From contig CAWIYY010000003.1 of assembly GCA_963840435.1 (NCBI GenBank), positions 868,001 to 932,000 on the forward strand: 64,000 nucleotides of DNA. The letters run 5' to 3'. Shown piece after piece: positions 58,373-64,000 of this stretch. Every line of letters starts with the position of its first letter. The stretch's first letter is position 1. Source of the stretch: Bog-473 sp963840435. Its GTDB lineage: Bacteria; Actinomycetota; Acidimicrobiia; Acidimicrobiales; RAAP-2. The notes beneath the pieces are model-generated. The model was given only the letters and a program-made list of their open reading frames with translations, did not search any database and was not told the origin of the DNA. The translations under genes and the position numbers were made by a program.

Positions 58373-58605
58373 CAGGTCTTGTCCTCCAGCGGTACCTCGA
58401 CTCCGTTGCGCCACAGAGAGATGGCGCCGACGGGACAGCCTTGGGCGGCGATTCGGATCCGCTCCTCCTCAGTGGCGGCCGGGTCGAGGACCACGGCATA
58501 CCCGGCCTCGCCCAGGTCGAACGTCTCCGGGGCCCAGAACAGGCAATTGCCCGACCCCATGCAGCGGTCGGCGTCGATGCGGATGTCGAACGGCGCGTCG
58601 CTCAT
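58372..58605 (-). CDS. 3Fe-4S ferredoxin
   Basis: A 77-residue ferredoxin. Cys15 and Cys21 in RCMGSGNCLFWAPETF, and Cys57 in AAQGCPVGAISL, form the CX5C...CP pattern of [3Fe-4S] ferredoxins that deliver electrons to actinobacterial P450s. It lies downstream of the P450 gene on the same strand, gap 111 bp, and is its probable redox partner. A ferredoxin reductase is not seen in the window. The stop overlaps the fused dehydrogenase start. Confidence 0.93.
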   Translation of the reverse strand: MSDAPFDIRIDADRCMGSGNCLFWAPETFDLGEAGYAVVLDPAATEEERIRIAAQGCPVGAISLWRNGVEVPLEDKT

Positions 58606-58716
58606 CGTCGTGCTCCCTGCCTCCTGCTTCGGACCGCTGTTCTGACCGCTCCAGCCACAGCTGGCAACCTACCCTCGCTGCAATGGCCCGAGAGGCAGGT
58701 CGAGCGGCCGGCCGGT

Positions 58717-59958
58717 TCACGGGGTATCGAACACCACCGGCAGGGACAGGGGGGACCGGAAGGCCATGCCCTCGATGTGCGGCGGGTCGGCCTCGGGGTC
58801 GAGTGTGAAGGAGCCGAGCCGGTCGAAGAGGGTGTTGATGGCCACCCGCGACTCCATGCGGGCCAGGTGCATCCCCAGGCAGACGTGCACGCCGAAGCCG
58901 AAGCCGACGTGCTGGCGCTGCTCGCGGAACATGTCGTAGCGGTCCGGCTCGGCGTACTTGCGCTCGTCACGGTTGGCGGCGCCGATCATCAGCGCGATGT
59001 CGGCCCCCTGCTCGATCTTCACTCCGGCCAGCTCGGTGGCGCGGGCGGCCCGGCGCAGGATGACGGTAACCGGCGGTTCCCAGCGCACGACCTCCTCGAA
59101 GGCCTGCGGGTACAGGGACCGGTCCTGGTTGAGGGCGTCGAACTGGGCCCGGTCGTTGAGCAAGGCGAACAGCAGGCTGCCCGAGGCCCGGTAGGTGGTC
59201 TCGACGCCGGCCGGCAGGATCAGGCGCAGGAAGGAGAAGACCTCTTCGTCGGTGAGCCGCTCGCCATCGACCTCGGCCCGCACCAGATCGCTGATGAGGT
59301 CGTCGCCGGGGTCGGTCCGGCGCTCGGCCATGACCTCCGAGAAGTAGTCCTGCAGGGCAGCCGAAGCGGCCAGGCCCCGCTCCCAGTTGGCGGCGACGCT
59401 CGTGAGCTCGAGCGCCCAGCGCTGGAAGATCTGGTAGTCGCTGCGGGGCAGCCCCAGGATGCGGGCGATGACCTGCACCGGGTAGTTGAAGGTGAGGGTG
59501 CGCACCAGATCCGTCCGGCCGGTGTCGATGAAGCCGTCGATCAGCTCGTTGACCACGAGGGCGACCAGGCCGTCCTCCCAGCGTTGGAGGATCTTGGAGC
59601 GGAAGCTCCCGGCGACCAGCGCACGGATCTGGCGGTGCTCGGGCTCGTCCATCTGCAGCACGGTCCGGCCCATGACCGGGCCCATCACATCCGCGTAGAC
59701 GACCGACGAGTAGGTCTCGTTGTCCCGGAGGACCTGGACCACCTCCTCGAAACCGAAGACGGTGATCGGCGGGGGTCGGCTCGGGTCTGCGTCGTCGGCG
59801 CCCTCGCCCATGTCGATGGGTCCGGCGTGCACCGGCGATTGGCGCCGCAGCTCGTGGAGGCGGGGGTACGGATCCCTGATGGTGCCCCCCACGACGTCCT
59901 TCAACTCGTAGGGATCGAAGGGAGCGGCGGCGGCGTTGGCGGTCTCGGTTCCTGGCAT
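58717..59958 (-). CDS. cytochrome P450
   Basis: A 413-residue bacterial class I P450, cytosolic. I-helix AGVETT at residues 250-255 (oxygen activation), ExxR as E289-V-V-R292, and the haem loop FGFGVHVCLGMHLAR with ligand Cys360. MDEPEHRQIRALVAGSF is the C-helix signature. Such enzymes hydroxylate hydrophobic compounds, often sterols, terpenes or alkyl chains (CYP125/142-like context), and the product could then be oxidised to an acid and beta-oxidised by the downstream genes. ATG at 59958; a perfect operator lies 44 bp upstream. Confidence 0.95.
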   Translation of the reverse strand: MPGTETANAAAAPFDPYELKDVVGGTIRDPYPRLHELRRQSPVHAGPIDMGEGADDADPSRPPPITVFGFEEVVQVLRDNETYSSVVYADVMGPVMGRTVLQMDEPEHRQIRALVAGSFRSKILQRWEDGLVALVVNELIDGFIDTGRTDLVRTLTFNYPVQVIARILGLPRSDYQIFQRWALELTSVAANWERGLAASAALQDYFSEVMAERRTDPGDDLISDLVRAEVDGERLTDEEVFSFLRLILPAGVETTYRASGSLLFALLNDRAQFDALNQDRSLYPQAFEEVVRWEPPVTVILRRAARATELAGVKIEQGADIALMIGAANRDERKYAEPDRYDMFREQRQHVGFGFGVHVCLGMHLARMESRVAINTLFDRLGSFTLDPEADPPHIEGMAFRSPLSLPVVFDTP

Positions 59959-60001
59959 TGGGACGACTTACCCCCTAGGTTGGGTGCCGAGAGGTGGTCT
60001 C

Positions 60002-60015
60002 TGACAGCCGTGTCA
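60002..60015. promoter_or_regulatory. predicted operator TGACA-N4-TGTCA (perfect)
   Basis: TGACAGCCGTGTCA in the gap between the divergent P450 operon (start 59958) and tetR gene (about 60084). A TetR protein often binds its own divergent promoter, so this is the best anchor for linking the motif to the regulator. Confidence 0.65.
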
Positions 60016-60024
60016 TATATAGCA

Positions 60025-60034
60025 AACGATCGTT
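60025..60034. promoter_or_regulatory. second palindrome AACGATCGTT in P450/tetR gap
   Basis: A perfect 10-bp palindrome, ten bases from the TGACA-N4-TGTCA site and on the tetR side. Could be a second operator or chance; not repeated at the other sites. Confidence 0.35.
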
Positions 60035-60083
60035 GGGAACGTCGATTGCGGTCCCTGCCTGGCCCGGCGGCCGGTCGAGCCTG

Positions 60084-60737
60084 GTGACCCGCGTGGAGAC
60101 CAGCGTGCGCACGGCCGAAGAGGGTCCGGGCGAGGGGTCGGCCACCCGTCGCCGCATCCTCCAGATTGCCCTCTCCCTCATGTCCCAGCGAGGTGTCGAC
60201 GGCACCAGCATGCGCGACCTGGCCTCGGCGGCGGGGCTCAACGTGGCCTCGCTGTACCACTACTTCCCGTCCAAGCGGGACCTGCTCGAGTCGGTGCTGG
60301 CCGAGCAGGGCTTCATGCCGGACCGGGCCAGTGAACCCGAGGTGGAGATCGAGCTGGTGGGTGGGTCGACCCTGGCCCAGCTGGTGGCCGACATCGTCAT
60401 CTCGATGTTCAAGGTGGAGGACTTCGTCCGCCTGATGGTGGGCGAGGCCATCCGGGGCGACAGCACGGCGCGCGCCGTGGGCTACGACCTCTTCACCACG
60501 TTCGAGAACTCCATCGCGGACTGGATCACGACGCAACGGCCCGACCTGACCGAGCGTTCGAGCGCGCCGGACATCGCCCGGCTGCTGTGCGCCATGGTGG
60601 TCGGTCTCTTCGTGCAGTACGCCGCCGGCGTGTTCTCGGAGCTGTCGGAAGCGGACCTCAACACGCTGGCGCTGGAGCGGGCGACGGAGGCGGCTCGGAT
60701 CATCGAGTCGGGGGCGTTGCCGACCGGGAGGCCGTAG
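60084..60737 (+). CDS. TetR/AcrR family transcriptional regulator
   Basis: A 217-residue one-component repressor. The DNA-binding domain reads RRRILQIALSLMSQRGVDGT, SMRDLASAAGLNVASLYHYF, PSKRDLLESVL; the helix-turn-helix is AAGLNVASLYHYFPSK. The remaining ligand-binding part is helical and hydrophobic, fitting an acyl-CoA or lipid-like effector, though this is inference. GTG at 60084 is a reasonable start; GTG at 60093 or a longer start at 59994, which would cross the operators, are alternatives. Likely represses the divergent P450 operon and itself. Confidence 0.9.
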   Translation: MTRVETSVRTAEEGPGEGSATRRRILQIALSLMSQRGVDGTSMRDLASAAGLNVASLYHYFPSKRDLLESVLAEQGFMPDRASEPEVEIELVGGSTLAQLVADIVISMFKVEDFVRLMVGEAIRGDSTARAVGYDLFTTFENSIADWITTQRPDLTERSSAPDIARLLCAMVVGLFVQYAAGVFSELSEADLNTLALERATEAARIIESGALPTGRP

Positions 60738-60746
60738 GGTCGGCGC

Positions 60747-61253
60747 ATGCCTGCGCCCTCCTCCGCTCCCACCGCGATCGCCTCGGCGACCTTTTCCGTG
60801 CCGGCCGACGTGGTCTGGTCCTACCGGCTCGATTTCGCCAACCTGCCCGAGTACAACCCCGACGTGAGCGGCGTCGAGCGGGTGGCCGACGGCTCGGCCG
60901 GGGCGGTCGGCGGCGCGTGCGGCGTCGGTGCCCGGTACACGTTCGGTCTGGCCGACCCTCGTCAACCCGGAAAGACTCAGCCGGTCGAGTTGTGGGCGGA
61001 GCGGGTGGAGTCTCCTTCGTTGGTGGCGGCGGGCATGGCCGGCGGGACCGAGGCCTACGAGGAGTTCGTGGTCACGCCCTCGGACGACGGCGGCTGCTCG
61101 GCCGTTCTGACGCTGTGGGTGATGCTGCCCGACGGCCTGAGCGATGAGATGCGGGCGGCGGCGGCGGCCGGCAGCCTCGAGCAGATCAGCAAGGAGCTGC
61201 GGCTGATGAAAGAGGTGCTGGAGAGGCGGGCGGACGTCTCGGTGCGCTCCTAA
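60747..61253 (+). CDS. SRPBCC family protein
   Basis: A 168-residue START/Bet v1-like protein, a hydrophobic-ligand pocket fold. SATFSVPADVVWSYRLDFAN and NLPEYNPDVSGVERVADGSA form the first strand and helix region, YEEFVVTPSDDGGCSAVLTL the central sheet, and a long C-terminal helix (GSLEQISKELRLMKEVLERR) closes the pocket. No catalytic residues evident. Nine bases after the tetR stop, so co-transcribed. May bind the hydrophobic substrate of the P450 pathway. Confidence 0.85.
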   Translation: MPAPSSAPTAIASATFSVPADVVWSYRLDFANLPEYNPDVSGVERVADGSAGAVGGACGVGARYTFGLADPRQPGKTQPVELWAERVESPSLVAAGMAGGTEAYEEFVVTPSDDGGCSAVLTLWVMLPDGLSDEMRAAAAAGSLEQISKELRLMKEVLERRADVSVRS

Positions 61254-61549
61254 ACCCTGTCGAGCTCGTCGAATTCGTCGAATTCGTCGAACGGACAGTC
61301 GCATCCGAACATCTGATCGCGGCACACCGGGCATTGTTCGATGCAGCACCCTGGATGGTGCACTCCCCCACGGGGCGTGTTACATGAGTCGCACGGGCCA
61401 TCGACGGCACGATAAAAGGCCGCACGAGATCCTGTTTCACTTCCCCACGGAATCAACTCGTACTGCCGACCGTTCATTGTCAATGGCATCGGCGCACAAC
61501 TCACCGGCTGCCTCGTCATCTCTCTTCCGCAGCAATTGCACATCGCCAT
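61250..61549 (-). CDS. cysteine-rich zinc-binding small protein
   Basis: A 99-residue protein with multiple CxxC pairs: MCNCCGREM, GPCDSCNTPRGGVHHPGCC, EQCPVCRDQMFGCDCPFD, probably two zinc sites. It ends in an acidic FDEFDEFDELDRV tail encoded by a 9-bp tandem repeat. ATG at 61549 with AAGGAGG about nine bases upstream; a longer frame to 61627 is not supported by an RBS. Function unknown. Its stop overlaps the SRPBCC stop on the opposite strand by a few bases. Confidence 0.7.
   Translation of the reverse strand: MAMCNCCGREMTRQPVSCAPMPLTMNGRQYELIPWGSETGSRAAFYRAVDGPCDSCNTPRGGVHHPGCCIEQCPVCRDQMFGCDCPFDEFDEFDELDRV
61258..61293. repeat. 9-bp tandem repeat, four units
   Basis: CGTCGAATT-type units at 61258, 61267, 61276 and 61285, the first and last degenerate. 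It encodes the Asp-Glu-Phe repeats at the C-terminus of the cysteine-rich protein on the minus strand. Confidence 0.7.
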
Positions 61550-61649
61550 CGTGGTGGCCTCCTTGTCTGTCTGGAGGAGAACGGTCGGCCACAGACCGCG
61601 CAGTTCCACGAGCCCACAACGCGTCACATCCCTTCCTTACAATTTCCGC

Positions 61650-62912
61650 ATGACACAGCCGCGTCACGAGCCGATTGCTCGTCTGCGCCATCGTCTGTCG
61701 GCCGCCCTTTCTGCACTGCGGGACGTCGTCGGTTCGGTGGAGCCGGGCGCCCTCTCGGGCGAGGACGCGTTGGACCTGGTGAACCTCCTCGGAGAGACCG
61801 AGCGGGCCGCGGCGTCGGGCATGGCACGGTTGACGCCGCGGGTGATCGAGACGGGGGCGTTCGCCAAAGCGGGGTTCGGGTCGGCTCAGGATTGGCTCGC
61901 CGCGGCGTCGGGCACATCCTCGTCGTCGGCCCGCAACCGCCTTGCCGCCGCCGAACACGCAGCACGAGCTCCCGAGCTCTCCCGACCCATTCGGGAGGGA
62001 AAACTCTCCGCCCCAGAGATCGGGGTACTGGCTCAGAGCGCGCTCGAGGCGCCGGACGCACTCGGCGGACTGGTCGAGTTGGCCACGGGCACTTCGAGCT
62101 TCAAGGAACTCTCCGATGCCGCCAGCGCGGCCAAGTGTGCGGCTCGAACGAAGGAATCGGCCCGCCTGCGCCGAGCTCGGGTGCATCGAGCCCGGCATCT
62201 GCGCTGGCGTCAAGACGAGCACGGGGGCATCCGCGGTGAGTTTCTCTGCGACGAGGTGGCGTGGGCCCGGGTGGCTCCCGCGCTGGAGTCCAGGGCCAAG
62301 ACACGGGCCAAGGCCGCCGGGAGCCACGACGGAGACTCCTTCGAAGCCCACCGACTCGACGCATTCGTGGAGCTGCTGGGGGCTTCAGTGCGCTCCGAAA
62401 GCACGGGGTCGAACAGTCCCCATGCGCTCGTGGTCATCGATGCAGCCGCCCTCCGGCGCGGCTCGCTCAACCAGGGCGAGCATTCCGAGATCGAAGGCAT
62501 CGGATCGGTCTCCGTCGAGGCGGCGACCGAACTCCTCGGCGAGGCGATGGCACGCTTCGTCATCAAGTCCGGGCGTGATGTGGCCAGCGTCACCTCGTCG
62601 ACGCGCTGGATTCCGCCCTCGACGGCTGCTGCCCTGGTGGTGCGCGATCGTTCCTGCGTGGTTCCCGGCTGCGGCAAGCGCCTCGGCCTCGAGACCGATC
62701 ACTGCAACGTCGACTTCGCAGACGGAGGTCCGACGACGCTCGCCAACCTCGCCCGCCTGTGTCCCGAGCATCACGACATGAAGACCCATGGCGGGTGGAA
62801 GCTGGTCAGGGCGAAGGATCGCTGGCGCTGGTTGCCGCCAGACAATCCGCCGTCGGCAGAGCGCATCGCCCGCGCCCGTCGACTCGCCGCGGTGCGGAAT
62901 CAGCGGCGGTAG
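61650..62912 (+). CDS. DUF222 / HNH endonuclease domain protein
   Basis: A 420-residue protein of the actinobacterial DUF222-HNH family (related to the mycobacterial 13E12 repeat proteins). The N-terminal helical DUF222 part contains LVNLLGETERAAASGMARLT and FAKAGFGSAQDWLAAASGTS; the C-terminal HNH part reads CVVPGCGKRLGLETDHCNVD, GGPTTLANLARLCPEHHDMK and HGGWKL, with metal and zinc ligands intact. Many genomes hold several copies; their role (selfish element remnant or nuclease) is not settled. ATG at 61650. Convergent with the CoA ligase gene eight bases away. Confidence 0.88.
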   Translation: MTQPRHEPIARLRHRLSAALSALRDVVGSVEPGALSGEDALDLVNLLGETERAAASGMARLTPRVIETGAFAKAGFGSAQDWLAAASGTSSSSARNRLAAAEHAARAPELSRPIREGKLSAPEIGVLAQSALEAPDALGGLVELATGTSSFKELSDAASAAKCAARTKESARLRRARVHRARHLRWRQDEHGGIRGEFLCDEVAWARVAPALESRAKTRAKAAGSHDGDSFEAHRLDAFVELLGASVRSESTGSNSPHALVVIDAAALRRGSLNQGEHSEIEGIGSVSVEAATELLGEAMARFVIKSGRDVASVTSSTRWIPPSTAAALVVRDRSCVVPGCGKRLGLETDHCNVDFADGGPTTLANLARLCPEHHDMKTHGGWKLVRAKDRWRWLPPDNPPSAERIARARRLAAVRNQRR

Positions 62913-62920
62913 ACGCCCGG

Positions 62921-64000
62921 TCAGCCGCCAGCGCGCAGCTGCTGGCGCAGGACGAACTTCTGCACCTTCCCCGAGGGGGTACGCGGCAGCTCGTCAACCG
63001 AGCGCAATTCCTCGGGCCACTTCTGGCGGGCCAGGCCGGCATCGTTGAGATGTGCCCGCACCGCGTCGAGGTCAGGCGCCTCGAGCCCGGGCTGCATGCG
63101 GAAGAACGCGCAGCCGTGCTCGCCCAGGCGTTCGTCGGGGGCGGCGACGACGGCCACCTCGGCCACGCCCTCCATGTGGGCGAGCAGTTGCTCGACTTCG
63201 GCCGCGCTGATGTTCTCGCCGCCCCGGATGATGATGTCCTTGACCCGGTCGGTGATGGTGAGATACCCGTCGGCGTCGAGAACCCCGACATCGCCCGTGC
63301 GGAACCAGCCGTCGGCGTCGATGTACTCGGCGGTCAGCGCAGGATCCGTGTAGCCAGCGAAGCGGTCGGGTCCGCGGCTGAGAATCTCGCCGGCGACGCC
63401 GACGGCGGTGTCCTTTCCGTCCTCGTCGACCGTACGCACCTCGACCCAGTGCATGGGACAGCCGTCGGTGTGGATCCGTTTCTCGCGAGGCGCTTCGTGC
63501 TCCGATCCCGTCACCGAAGGATGCTCGGTGGATCCGTAGGACCTCACCAGCGAGATGCCGAGATCGTCGGCCCGCTCGGCGACGGCGTCGGGGATGGGTG
63601 AACCGCCCAGGCCGATGAAGTGCATCAGCTCGATGTGCTCGGGACCACAGTCGGGGTGGTCCAGCAGGCTGGTGAAGAAGTAGGTCGATCCGCTGCCTGC
63701 AGCGATTTGCTCTTCGAGCATGGCCGCCAGCACGGTCGGTGGATCCCATCCGTCGATCATGAAGATCGGCTTGCCGGCGACGATCGGACAGAGCAACCCG
63801 CCGAGCATGCCGATGGCGTGGCCCACGGGCGCACCGACCAGTCCGGGCCGGTCTCGGTTCGCCTGGTTACCAGCCAGCTGGCGCACCTCGCAGCCCAAGG
63901 TCCGGTGCGTGTGCACGACGCCTTTGGGGTCGGCGGTGGTGCCCGAGGTGTAGCCGATCAGGGCCGGCGTGTCGGGATCGACGTGGATTGGTCCTTCGAT
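62921..64000 (-). CDS. AMP-dependent CoA ligase, cut by right edge
   Basis: The C-terminal part (about 360 residues) of a class I adenylate-forming ligase. The frame stays open to 64000 and includes GYTSGTTADPKGVVHTHRTL, the AMP-binding P-loop, upstream of the first internal GTG at 63916, so the true start is beyond the window. Other motifs: SYGSTEHPSVTGS (A5), GWFRTGDVGVLDADGY (A7), DRVKDIIIRGGENISAAEVE (A8) and catalytic Lys in TPSGKVQKF. Related in style to FadD-type cyclic or branched acid CoA ligases. No operator-like site seen at its 3' end. Confidence 0.93.
   Translation of the reverse strand: MEGPIHVDPDTPALIGYTSGTTADPKGVVHTHRTLGCEVRQLAGNQANRDRPGLVGAPVGHAIGMLGGLLCPIVAGKPIFMIDGWDPPTVLAAMLEEQIAAGSGSTYFFTSLLDHPDCGPEHIELMHFIGLGGSPIPDAVAERADDLGISLVRSYGSTEHPSVTGSEHEAPREKRIHTDGCPMHWVEVRTVDEDGKDTAVGVAGEILSRGPDRFAGYTDPALTAEYIDADGWFRTGDVGVLDADGYLTITDRVKDIIIRGGENISAAEVEQLLAHMEGVAEVAVVAAPDERLGEHGCAFFRMQPGLEAPDLDAVRAHLNDAGLARQKWPEELRSVDELPRTPSGKVQKFVLRQQLRAGG

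Noticed and set aside
16108..60015. Assigning the palindromes to KstR or KstR2 of steroid catabolism
   Set aside because: The core TGACA-N4-TGTCA does not fit the known KstR consensus, and no ring-degradation genes (kstD, hsa, kshA) are present.
61250..62912. DUF222/HNH gene as part of an active mobile element
   Set aside because: No terminal repeats, integrase or target duplication are visible; it sits as a single gene between ordinary neighbours.

Overview
The window is high-GC actinobacterial DNA with GTG starts, short gaps and many 4-bp stop/start overlaps (ATGA, GTGA). The gene content fits Acidimicrobiia (Actinomycetota): many acyl-CoA dehydrogenases, D-aminoacylase-like and amidohydrolase-2 enzymes, a DUF35/thiolase-like pair, DUF222-HNH, and secreted proteins with about 42-residue GYW...DGGIFSFG repeats. 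The class assignment is inferred from content; no rRNA or marker gene is present.

Layout. 1-6.3 kb: end of a large LuxR/LAL regulator, a small conserved protein, three translationally coupled secreted beta-sandwich proteins and a drug-efflux-type MFS transporter. 6.3-16.1 kb: mixed housekeeping and membrane genes (zinc ribbon, ParA, DUF3089 esterase-like protein, second MFS, LOG protein, DUF5990, FkbM methyltransferase, PAP2 phosphatase, alpha/beta hydrolase) and two tRNAs, Arg(UCU) and His(GUG). 16.1-46.9 kb: a large catabolic region with SDR and zinc alcohol dehydrogenase, FGGY kinase, hydroxyacid dehydrogenase, peptidase E-like protein, four amidohydrolases, aldehyde dehydrogenase, LLM oxidoreductase, DUF35/thiolase-like pair, PBP-like secreted protein, GMC oxidoreductase with subunit-3-like partner, acyl-CoA dehydrogenases, CoA ligase and CoA transferase. 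46.9-54.3 kb: Nudix hydrolase and four tandem secreted proteins with a CAP-like domain plus a predicted six-bladed repeat domain. 54.4-61.3 kb: a probable operon P450 - 3Fe-4S ferredoxin - fused double acyl-CoA dehydrogenase - AhpD-like protein - acyl-CoA dehydrogenase, read divergently from a TetR regulator and an SRPBCC protein. 61.3-64 kb: cysteine-rich protein, DUF222/HNH protein and a CoA ligase cut by the right edge.

Main observation. A 14-bp palindrome, TGACA-N4-TGTCA, occurs exactly four times and with one mismatch three more times. All seven sites lie in short start-proximal gaps of the catabolic region, including the gap between the P450 operon and the tetR gene. This suggests one TetR-type regulon joining beta-oxidation-like, alcohol/aldehyde and amidohydrolase genes over 44 kb, with the TetR protein at 60.1 kb as the first candidate regulator. 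A second notable feature is a 649-bp direct repeat that reads as identical in two adjacent CAP/repeat genes, which points to recent duplication, gene conversion or an assembly artefact.
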